Source: Celoporthe dispersa (Eukaryota; Ascomycota; Sordariomycetes; Diaporthales; Cryphonectriaceae). From it: a stretch of DNA of 64,000 bases. Shown here in pieces: positions 54,929-64,000 of the stretch (the first letter of the stretch is position 1; every line of letters starts with the position of its first letter). The DNA is taken from the NCBI GenBank assembly GCA_016584495.1, contig WAID01000003.1, positions 3,410,001 to 3,474,000 on the forward strand, read 5' to 3'. The translations under genes and the position numbers were made by a program. Under the pieces are notes generated by a model, which made no database searches, was not told the origin of the DNA, and was given only the letters and a program-made list of their open reading frames with translations.

Positions 54929-57099
54929 ATGCACACCATGCGGTCACCTTCAACATGGACGGCCCTCCTCCTGGAGCTGGTCCTCCTCGCGTCCAGCAGT
55001 GGCCGCGCGGCTGCACAGTTCAACAACCCTGCGGGCGTCGATATATGGTGTGGCAAGGCCTACCGACCAGAGTATGTGATATCTATCTTTTATCTTGAGC
55101 ACATAGGTGATAAGATTCTGATTTTTTTTTCTTCTTTTCCTTTGTCGGAAATAGGAACGCATCTTTCAACCCTGGTGGCTGGTTTGTCGACCCGGTGACC
55201 AGCAACAGCTCATCGCTACGGCTCAAGGCCAAACCTCGCATGAGCATCTACCTCGAGACAGACGCCACTGCAGCCCTCCTCGTGGGCACCGAGGCGGCCT
55301 CACAGTATGGCGCGGACGGACAGCAGCTGCAGGTGACCATCTCCTCCGACGGCGTGCCTCTCGGCTCGGCAGTCCTGGGCGCTGGATCCGTCGACAACGA
55401 GGTGGCCGTCGACCTCTCTCTCCTCTCCCCGAGGATGGACCCCTACAGCCTCGAGGTCCAGGCCACGGCGCTGGAGAGCTCGACAACGGTCTACCAGACC
55501 AGTACTAACCTCTCTTATCTCCCTTACCCGGACTCGTACGGGAGCGTGGCCAGGCTGGACAACCTCTACGGCGGCACTCAGGCGCAGAGGGGCAAGAACA
55601 GCTCGTGGGTCGAGATCTATCCTTACACGTACTATGTGCAGTGGAGCCTGTACTGGGACGCCAACGTGAGCACGCTGAATGACTTCTCCTCCACGTACAA
55701 CATGATCCATATCGTGCCCACGGGGTCCCTTCAGGATGAGCCTTTTCCGTGGGACCAGTTCCAGCCATATCTCGACCGCGCGGCGGAGCTGGGGATCTGG
55801 CTGCAGTACGACGTCCTCTGGACCCCGGACAACCTTACGTCCATGATCGAGCAGGTGTCCACGCTGCGTACACATCCGAGTATTCTGTCCTGGTAGTGAG
55901 TCTCTCCTGTGGCACCAAATATAGTTTCGGTGCAACTAAATCGCGAGTCTTTTAGCCAGTCCGATGAGCCCGATGGCAAAGGCAACCCTCTCAACTCGAC
56001 CGGCATAGCCTACAATGTCATCAAGAGCCTGGATCCGTACCATCCAATCAGTCTAGCCCTCAAGTCAGTCCTTTTTCATATTCAACTTTAGTGTTACCAT
56101 TCGGTTTTTTGATTTTTCTTCTCGAAAGAAAAAAAGGGGGGGGGATTGAGTATGCTGACCCACATTGTTTTCTCCTCCAGCTGTTATGATTTCTACTACG
56201 AGGACTACGCAGCCGGAGCGGACATCATCACCCCAGGTACGCTGGTCTTTTCTTTTTTTTTTCTCCCTCTCAATTCCTTAATGTATTCGTGGCCCTGGCA
56301 ATCTACATCTTGTCTCTATCCCAGTACTGTGTTGTATTATGGTAGGGTCTGAGAGCTATGAGCGCCTCATGAATATCCTGAGTAGGGAGGAAAAAAAATA
56401 AATACTAACCGAGACAACCACACAGACGTATATCCCATCTCCACAAACCTCACCTACTCGACAGTCTATGACACAGTCTGCAACGCCACCTACGGCTGCT
56501 GCGGCTGCGACGACTGCGGAGCCGGCAGCACCGTCTTCTCTGACATCGCCCACCGGCTCGACGAGTTCCGCCGCCGCGACAGCCTCATCGGTTGGGCCAA
56601 GACCCAGTGGTTCGCCCCGCAGGCCTTTGGCAACGAGACCTTCTGGACGCGGTACCCCACCGCCCTGGAGCTGGAGGTCATGACCCTGCTGGCCGTCAAC
56701 CACGGAGCCAAGGCGGTGGTCAACTGGGATTTTCCCACGACCTCGGAGCTGTCTTCCATCACCAGCAACCTGGCCGCGCTGTTCAACAACACCGCAGTGA
56801 CCAAGTTCCTCATCGGAACGCCGAGGACCCAGGACCTGGTGGTTGTGGGCGGGGCGAATATTGATGCTGCCATCTGGGTGGATGAGGCGAGAGGCAAGGC
56901 TCTGGTGTCCGTGGCCAACCTGAACTACTATGCTGTTACGGGTCCGGTCACGGTGAGCCTCCCGTCTGGCGTCACTGCGTCGAGTGTCTATGGAAGTGTC
57001 TGGGGTGACTCGACCTGGCAGGTCGGGAATGGGACTCTAGGGATTGCTGCGGGACTTGATGGTCTCGAGACAGCCATGTTCATTATCACTCTTGTCTGA
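54929..57099 (+). CDS. Secreted TIM-barrel glycoside-hydrolase-like protein, uncharacterised family
   Basis: Exons: 54929-55071, 55155-55895, 55956-56063, 56181-56236 and 56426-57099; donors include one GTCAGT, phases all join and the frame is intact. Starts MHTMRSPSTWTALLLELVLL, a signal peptide ending near AAAQF. The N-part (PGGWFVDPVTSNSS on) looks like a beta-sandwich. The central part has YPYTYYVQWSLYWDANVSTLND, LGIWLQYDVLW, THPSILSWYQSDEPDG, SLDPYHPISLALNCYDFYY, DVYPISTN and NHGAKAVVNWDFPT, a TIM-barrel layout. The acidic pair in QSDEPDG is the likely catalytic acid site. A cysteine-rich insert (CNATYGCCGCDDCGAGS) is characteristic. I recognise the pattern from fungal hypothetical glycosidases but know no assigned substrate. 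Many N-glycosylation sites. Confidence 0.78.
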
Positions 57100-57362
57100 G
57101 CCATCATTTTCAATCTAGCCTCTGATGGTTTTTCTTTTTTCCTTTTCCTTTTTTTTTTTAAAAAAAAAAGAAAAACACAAGTATCAAATCTTGATCTGTT
57201 CTCTCCTGCTTGGATGTGATGATCATGACTGTGGACAGTGAGATTCACTTTAATCACATGAACGAGGAGGCACAATGCATTGCTTTTCAAGCGAATGAAC
57301 TCCGCCGCGGAAGCCAGTGATATATTCAACCCTATCAACCACACCACCTAGCCAACATCCCC

Positions 57363-59432
57363 CTAATAGACATACCTAAAATTAGGGTTCTGTTGATCTG
57401 TCTTGTCCTCAAAGGCATGCAGATACGACTCATCATGCGCCTCCCGCACACCCGTCGCAGCCAGCTGGTCCCGCTTCTTGTTCTGCCTCGTCAGATACCA
57501 CCGGAGCAACAATATGTCAATGACAAGCAGCGAGTAGCAGCCGAGGTGGGTGGCGAAGGCAGTAAAGTACCGCGGCGCATCCCAGCTGAGGAAAACCTGG
57601 GGACCTGTTTTGTTTGGTGGAGGGGGAGTGTCAGTCAAGTCATGCTTGGGCCCCTTCGATGCACGGTGGTGGACTTGGCCTCGACAAGGTAGGAAGGAAC
57701 AGAAAGAAAACAAGATGCTACGTACCGACAGCATTGCCGGTAGACCAGATGATAAAGTTAACCGAGATGGCGACTGCTTTCTTTGTCTGGCCTGCGACGT
57801 TTCTTGAGATCAGGGACAGGGCTAGTGTCTGCGCGCTCCAGAAGGAGAAGGTGATGTAGTAGCTGATGAGCAGGCCGACGTGCTGAGATCGCGTCTCGAG
57901 GGGGACGGTCATGAGACAGATGGTGCCGATGAAGGACCTGTTTTTTTTTCCCCACCCGGTTCATGTTAGCTGTGACGGCCAAAAGAGAGAAGAAACAAAA
58001 TCAATAGATCCAGGGTTGACACTGACGGAATAATAAAGGCCAACATGACAAGCAGGTTCTGGTGCGTCTTCTTGACCAGCCACAAAGACGAGAGGAGGAC
58101 AATAATGATGTAGGCCCCCAGAACCATGGCCAGCAGCTGTGTCTGCAGCGTGGTAAAGCCCAGGCTCTTGATGATAATATTCTCAAACGAGCCCAGGCCA
58201 GACGTGGGCAGGGTGGTGCAGAGGGCGATGATGGCGTAGCCCCAGATCTGCGGGTCGCGGAGTCCCTCGATGAGCTGGTCCTTCTTGAAGGTTCGATTCT
58301 GCACGCCTGTCTGGTTGTCTCGGACCCGTTCGATCATGAGGTGTTTATCTTCCTCGGAGAAGCACTTTTGTTTCCAGAGAGGTCAGCATGCCATGTCCTT
58401 CTTTTTTTTCCCCCCTCTATTCCTTTTATTTTTCTGTTTTCCGAAAACAGTTCCAAGAAAGAAAAAAAAGAAAAGAAAACCCTACCTTGGCTCGCATGGG
58501 GCTGTCGGGCATCCACCAGCCTACAAAAAGGCCAAAGATGACCGAGATGATACCATAGATAAGAAAAATCCACTGCCAGGACTTGAGCGGGCCTGTGGTG
58601 ATGAGGGTGAAGCAGTAGGCCAGCAGCCCGCCGACGATCTGCTGCATCCCGTTCATCATGTACCAGTAGATGACCCTCGCGGCCTGCTCTTCCCTCCGGT
58701 ACCAGATGGACGACAGCAGGATGAAGGAGGGCTGGCAGGCGGACTCGAAGAGACCCAGCAGGGTGCGCACCGTGACCAGGCCGGCGAAGTTGGTGCAGGC
58801 CGCGGTGCATGCGAGGACGGTACCCCAGCAGACGATGCAGAAGCTGAGATACTTGCCGAGAGGAACCCTTTTTAATTTTTACACGGAAGACGTCAGAGAC
58901 CAGCACACTGTTCATCTGTCTACTGCCTGGGGAAGGAGAGGGGGGAAGGGGGGGGCTCTTCAGGCTGTGAGTGACAGACACTCCTTCTCCTTACTCACCT
59001 CGCAATGATCCAGTTCTGAGGGTACTCCACGATGAGGATGGTAATATAAATACAAGTCGTAAGCCACGAGTACTCCTGGCCTACCAGCCCCGTGTCGTCG
59101 ACGATGCCCATGATGGAGGCAAAGCTGAGCGTGCCCTTGTCGATGGCCTGCAGGAAATACGTAGCGACCATGACGACCAGGATGCGCTTGTCGATCATGC
59201 GCCGCAGCTCGTCGTTCTTCTCGGGCGAGATCTCGATGCGCGCCTCCGACACGTACTGCGCGAGCTCCTTGTCGACCTTTTCGTAGTCCTGGTGGCTCTT
59301 GGAGAACTCGATCTCGTCTGCCGACAGGACCCGCTCGGCCTTGTCGATGCCGTCGTCGTTGGGGGCTTGCTGGCTCATGACGACCTGCTTGGAGGGCGCG
59401 TCCACGCCCTCAGTCGAGCCGGGCGTCGTCAT
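57363..59432 (-). CDS. MFS transporter of the allantoate permease (Dal5) family
   Basis: A 12-helix anion:cation symporter for small organic anions such as allantoate, nicotinate, pantothenate or sugar acids. Exons: 59432-58999, 58867-58486, 58364-58027, 57937-57726 and 57604-57363; all phases join and the frame is intact. Start MTTPGSTEGVDAP at 59432. Family signatures: DKGTLSFASIMGI in helix 1 and GQEYSWLTTCIYITILIVEYPQNWIIAR-VPLGKYLS split by intron 1. Next are FESACQPSFILLSSIWYRREEQ, PDSPMRAK-CFSEEDK across intron 2, and KTHQNLLVMLAFIIP. The ending NPNFRYVY is also typical of the family. It sits between two plant-polymer enzymes, so transport of a pectin- or cell-wall-derived acid is possible but unproven. 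Confidence 0.86.
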
Positions 59433-60784
59433 TGTCGATCTTGAGATGAAGATATCACGACGGCACGGGTATACATGCGGCGAGGGACTGATGCGTCTCG
59501 GACACTCTGTGCTGCATATACGCACAAGTAAATAAAAGATTATTTACTGCGCAGAACAAGAAATATGAGCGCACGAGAGGAGGAGAAGGTGTAGGCGAGC
59601 GGCACGACGAGGAGAGTGTGAAAAAGAGAGAAAGAGAGAGAGACAGAGAGGGCAGGCCTACTTCTTAATCGAAAAGTCTCATAAGCCCAAAGAGCAGAGC
59701 AAGAGCACCACATGAAGTCCCCAGAAACCGAATTCAGGCATTATTCCGCCCGTGCAAGGGTACTCCATTGATCCCAACAACCTGGTAAATACTCCGCTGG
59801 GTTCGAGAGAGCCTGACCCGGGCCGGATAGACGGCCTCATTGGGCGACGACTAAGAAGAAACAGAAAAGTGCGGAGATACGAAATGGTCCAAGGGGGGTT
59901 CATTGGAGCGGTCAGACCTGGAAGAGGATCTAACTAGTAATGTACACGGCATCCTACGTTGCAACAAAAAAGAGTCCCTCGGCAATAATTGTATTAACAC
60001 ATTGTGTCCGTGCTGGCCATTCGTTACCACAGCTTAAGGCACACCTCAGTGCCATCTCTACTCTCTGGTGTACTGAGGACTTACAGCCTGACCTCTGATA
60101 GATTGTGGTGAAGACAGAGGAGGATCTCGAGCCAGCCCCGCCAACGTCTTAACCAGACACTTTATACAAACTGTATGCCAAGAGTCACCTCTTCAATTCC
60201 TCTCGACTCTTGAAGGCCGCCCGCCTGATGTTCCTCCCCCCCCCAACCCCCCTCCTCCACAGCTCCGTATCCACATCAGCAGACCCACGTCCAACCCCGC
60301 GGGGAAACCTGTTCGACTGACTCTCATAACAACAAAGTGGGGAGGGGGGGGGACACTTTGCTGTGGAGACTTTAGACCAAGTCTGGGGAAGACTTTCTCC
60401 ATCCCTCAACAGCGACAGAAATTTGGGGGGATTTGGGATGTCTGGGTGCTGCTGCGGGTCTTTTTATTCGGCATAGTTTCGGTCCGAAATGGTCCAGCGT
60501 TCGGTTGACAATACTACTTCACCCGGGTATGCTGCATAATTCAGGTGTAGTAATATTTACTCTCCTGTTTGTTCTTGAGAAGGTCGTGCATGTGAGAGAG
60601 AGAGAGAAAGAGAGAGTGTGTGTGTGTCAGCCGCGTAAACGCCTTTCTGGACTTTCGACGGGACTGCTTTTGGATCTTGTTGTTGCTCTCCGAGAGAAGT
60701 CTGCTGGTCTTGGAACTACTTGCTTGGTTTCTCATCGTCCTCTTCAACACTTCATTGAGCTGCCAGTGCTACTACCCGCCCAGC
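59433..60784. other. Divergent promoter region between the MFS and GH105 genes
   Basis: No gene seen. A GA tract lies at 59617-59650, C run at 60236-60251, G run at 60343-60351, and GA/TG tract at 60595-60628. An in-frame open stretch at 60620-60784 upstream of the GH105 start is hydrophobic but not family-like. Confidence 0.5.
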
Positions 60785-62059
60785 ATGCCGGCAGAAATAC
60801 AAGGGATCAAGTCCCAGGACATCCACGCCAAGATCCGCCTCCTGATCAACGGCATGGTCAACATCGAGGACAAGACGGGGAAGTTCCTCCTCAAGCTCGA
60901 GGACGGCCGCGTCATCGACACAAAGGGCTGGAACGACTGGGAGTGGACACACGGCGTCGGCCTCTACGGGATATGGCAGTACTACGAGCTCACAGGCGAA
61001 GCCGCCTACCTCGAGATCATCGAGTCCTGGTTCGCAGCCCGGTTCGCCGCGGGAGGCACCACCAAGAACATCAACACGATGGCCGTGTTCCTGACCCTCG
61101 CCTACGTCTACGAGCGCACCAGGAACCCGACCTACCTCCCCCTGGCTCGACAGCTGGGCCGAGTGGGCCTACCGGGACCTCGAGCGCACCCGCTTCGGCG
61201 GCATGCAGCACGTCACCTACGTCTCGCTGCACGAGGAGCAGCTGTGGGACGACACCCTCATGATGACCGTCCTCCCGCTCGCCAAGATCGGCCTGGTCCT
61301 GGGCAGGCCGCACTATGTCGCCGAGGCCAAGAGGCAGTTCCTCCTGCACGTGCAGTACCTCTTCGACCCCAAGACGGGCCTGTTTTACCACGGCTGGGAG
61401 TTCCACAAGCCAGGGAGCGGCGCTGCCGGACAGGGCCACAACTTCGCCGAGGCGAGGTGGGCCAGGGGCAACAGCTGGCTGACCATCGTTATCCCCGAGT
61501 TCCTCGAGCTCCTCGACCTCGACGTCGACGCTGACCCCATCGGCATGCACCTGCGCAGCGTCCTGGATGCGCAGTGCTCCGCCCTGTCCTCGCTCCAGGC
61601 CTCCTCGGGCCTCTGGCGGACGCTCTTGGATGTCCCCGAGAGCGAGGGCTCGTACCTGGAGGCGAGTGCTACGGCGGGTTTTGCTTTTGGGCTGCTCAAG
61701 GGGCGGCGGAAGCGCTATCTGGACCCGAGGACGTCGTATGCTCCGGCCGAGGCGGCCGACGGGCAGAGGCTCAGGGCCTCGAAGCAGAGCCCGTACGACG
61801 AGGTGGCACTGAAGGCCATCGAGGGAATACTGCAGAACGTGGACGAGAGCGGCGAGCTATTGAACACATCCTTCGGTACAGCAATGGGGTAAGCTCAGGA
61901 CGCATGCACCACGTACTCTCCCTTTGAAACAGATCCTGGGCTAATGTTTTCCACAGCAACAACCTACAGCACTACAAAGACATCCCCGTCACAAGCATGC
62001 CATATGGACAGGCCATGGCCATCATGGCATTTGTCGAATTCCTTCGACGGTTTGTGTAG
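60785..62059 (+). CDS. GH105 unsaturated rhamnogalacturonyl hydrolase
   Basis: Removes the unsaturated uronic acid from the end of rhamnogalacturonan oligomers produced by lyases; the fold is an (alpha/alpha)6 barrel. Start MPAEIQGIKSQDIHAK at 60785. Motifs: DTKGWNDWEWTHGVGLYGI, KNINTMAVFLTLAYVYERT, LHEEQLWDDTLMM (the Asp pair that hydrates the double bond), YHGWEFHKP, FAEARWARGNSWLTI and GLWRTLLDVPES. The intron is 61889-61956, joining FGTAMG to NNLQHYKDIP; exon 2 ends EFLRRFV at 62059. Five C at 61138-61142 break the frame; with four it reads PWLDSWAEWAYRDLERTRFGG. No clear signal peptide, so it is probably intracellular, paired with an importer. Confidence 0.9.
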
Positions 62060-62353
62060 ATTTCCTACTACTTTGGAGTAGGCATCAGGAGCTGCGAGGA
62101 GTGTGGGCAACTTGCACAAGGACCTTGAGAAAAGATTGAGGAACGAGGACGGAGGTTTCAGGATGGTTTGTAGAGCTTTGGACCATGATAGAAGGATACG
62201 GATATGGGATCATAGAAGGATGGCACATTCTCGAGGGGATAGGCGCACCATATAGATTTAGAGCGAGAACGAGCAAAGCATCGGAGTCATGGTATATGGC
62301 CGAATTCGATGCGGATATTCTTGATACCGAAAAAAAAAAAAATCGGTGCTCTC

Positions 62354-64000
62354 TTAGTATGCAGGTGCCTGTTTCCAGACAGGCAAGGAGCGCAAATTCT
62401 GTCTGTCGAAATCCACCTTTCCCTTGCCGTCGACCCAGGCTCCCTCATCGGTAGCCTCAATGCCATCTGCAGACAGGATGTCAATCTCCTTTTGCTGAGG
62501 CCATGCTGATCCTTTGGTAGCCAGACAATGGGCGTTCTCGACTTCAGGCTCGGGTTCTTGTACGCCCCCTGGATTTGGTCGTCCGTATATTGCGGGGGAG
62601 GGTCGGTCTCGGCAGCTGTGTGTCGCAAGAATGCCCTCATAGCCTTCTGGGATGCATAGACATGTGGCTCGAAGAATCGGGCCACAGGATCCAGGACCTT
62701 GTGAGGTATATGGACCTCACGCCCAATCTGCTGGACGCGGGAGCTTGCGTGCAGCTCAGCCTCGTCCTGTGTCCTGCCCTCCTCTATGGCTGCCAAGAGA
62801 GGCTCCTGTTGGGGGTCTCTTCCGCCTGCATCCTCGGAAGCTAAGTTGTCGGGGAAATGGTCCTCCAGGGGGTTTAGATAGCGGTTAGTGAGGACGTTGT
62901 ATGCGATCGTACCAATGAAGAGGATCAAGGCCATGATCGAAGGTCCCGTGGCCTTGCGGAGCCCAAAGAGCCCAAAGAGGCACAGCTCGCCGATATACAC
63001 GCCTGCGAGGATTTGTTGCAGTGCACGTGTATAGCATTTGCCTTTCGATTCAATCTTGGGCTGGATGACAAAAAGAAGATTATACTGTGGGATCCCCATG
63101 TTAATATTCGGCAGTAGGGGGATGCCTTTGCTTCGTCTTGAGGCCTGACCAGACAAGACTCCCTCATCCTGCACGCCCGGGAGCAACGTACCTTGTAGCT
63201 GCAGTAGAACAGAAAGAGCCCCACCGTCGCAAAGCCGAGGACGAGCGGCGAGATGCAACTATACACCAGGGCGATGATGATGAAGTTGGTGAACTTGGGA
63301 TAGACCTTACCCCAGCCGATGCCCTTGAGACTGGTGTACTGCTGATATTTATCCCGCGGGGTCTTGTAGATGAACATCTCGAACAAGACATACTCGAACA
63401 GGTCTGACCAGTTCATGATGTTCTTGGTGGAGGATGCGAGCCCTTGCAAGATAAAAGTACGTGAGGTAGAAGTTGGACGACTTGGGAATGTTGTCGGCGA
63501 GCAGCTGGGGGGTGTGATGCGGCTCGTTGATGATCTTTGGGATGAACGCGGTAGCCGAAGAGCTCAGGGCAGTCACCAGGAAGACCTGTATGATCTGGAA
63601 GGCAAAATACCACACCTGGACTTGTAGCTCGGCAGAGACCGTTGTCGGCTCCCCAGACGCTTTGGCAATCTCTGCAGCAAGGACGCGTGAGCAGGAAATA
63701 GAGAAGGTAGCTTGTGACACTCGGGTATGACTCACTTCTCATGATGTTCGGCACGTACGAGGCGAGCAGACTGGTCAGAAAAGGAGGAAGGAATCCAGTC
63801 AAAAGGCCAAGCACCGGCTGGGGAAGATCCTTGATCCAGCGGAGCAGTTCGAAGCTGGCGAGGTAATTGACATTCGAGATGGTGCCCACGATCGCGGTCG
63901 GGATAGACCAGAAGATGATCAAGAGCGCGATCAAAATGTTGGCGACTGATTTCTTCGACAGGCGCTCAGCTTGTGGCATGGCCAGGTTGGTCCAGATGAC
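62354..64000 (-). CDS. CSC1/TMEM63-type osmosensitive cation channel, 3' part (5' end outside window)
   Basis: Calcium-permeable stress-gated channel of the RSN1_7TM group. The open frame enters from the right edge (WTNLAMPQAERLSKKSV). Exon breaks: 63736/63671 (A|AG, giving NIMRKIAKASGEPT) and 63192/63084 (CSYK-YNLLFVIQPK). Helices: ILIALLIIFWSIPTAIVGT, LLTGFLPPFLTSLLASY, VWYFAFQIIQVFLVTALSS, FTNFIIIALVYSCISPLVLG, and TGPSIMALILFIGTIAYNVL. Conserved elements are KIINEPHHTPQLLADNIPKSSNFYLTYF and KGIGWGKVYPKF. The cytosolic tail ends VWKQAPAY at 62354. One extra A (plus strand, 63453-63456) and one missing T in the run 62490-62493 break the frame and look like sequence errors. Confidence 0.88.

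Noticed and set aside
60620..60784. Possible N-terminal extension of GH105 with a hydrophobic segment
   Set aside because: It is in frame and hydrophobic, but the family start block begins at MPAEIQG and the extension lies in GA/TG-repeat-rich leader DNA with no normal signal-peptide cleavage context.
1..64000. Transposable elements
   Set aside because: I searched for reverse transcriptase (YxDD), integrase, transposase and long terminal repeats by eye in the large spacers and saw none; only microsatellites and short tandem repeats are present.

Overview
This is a window of nuclear DNA from a filamentous ascomycete, most likely a Sordariomycete (lineage inferred from protein style; no marker gene is present). 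Coding DNA is GC-rich. Genes are monocistronic on both strands and carry short introns of about 50-160 bp with GTAAGT/GTGAGT/GTCAGT donors and CTGAC/CTAAC-like branch sites. Promoters carry CT-rich tracts and microsatellites. The content is typical of a plant-associated or saprotrophic mould: secreted proteins, plant-polymer hydrolases, nutrient transporters and central metabolism.

Layout. 0-4.4 kb: 3' end of homoserine O-acetyltransferase (MET2), a small secreted protein with six exons, and a secreted DUF3237-type protein. 4.4-7.4 kb: gene-poor relic zone with ankyrin-repeat and HET-like debris. 7.7-16.6 kb: a monocarboxylate-type MFS transporter, a long poly-glutamine gene with an unrecognised C-terminal domain, and a siderophore-type MFS transporter. 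18-22.2 kb: a conserved fungal hypothetical protein and a membrane-anchored CRH-family (GH16) cell-wall transglycosylase. 25.5-30.2 kb: a secreted NTF2-like protein, a calmodulin-like protein and a 2,3-butanediol-type dehydrogenase. 32.7-40.3 kb: a Crg1/Tmt1-like methyltransferase, a type-I-like glutamine synthetase and a short-chain dehydrogenase. 40.7-45.1 kb: a divergent pair, mitochondrial 2-methylisocitrate lyase and 2-methylcitrate synthase, which together form the core of the methylcitrate cycle for propionyl-CoA. 45.6-53.5 kb: the urea transporter DUR3 (11 exons), glucosamine-6-phosphate N-acetyltransferase GNA1 and a type-II-membrane GH3 beta-glucosidase. 54.9-64 kb: an uncharacterised secreted glycoside-hydrolase-like protein, an allantoate-permease-family MFS transporter, a GH105 unsaturated rhamnogalacturonyl hydrolase and the 3' part of a CSC1/TMEM63-type channel.

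How they work together. The one clear functional module is the methylcitrate pair sharing a 748 bp promoter. CRH, GNA1 and the GH3 enzyme all touch cell-wall or glucan metabolism but are not clustered as a unit. DUR3 and the siderophore transporter have upstream GATA motifs that fit nitrogen and iron GATA-factor control.

Caution. At least 14 conserved genes are interrupted by small frameshifts, mostly one base too many or too few in short C/G, A or T runs. I read most of these as sequence errors and annotate the genes as whole loci. Gene spans below run from first to last coding base, and exon limits given in the text are my own reading of splice sites.
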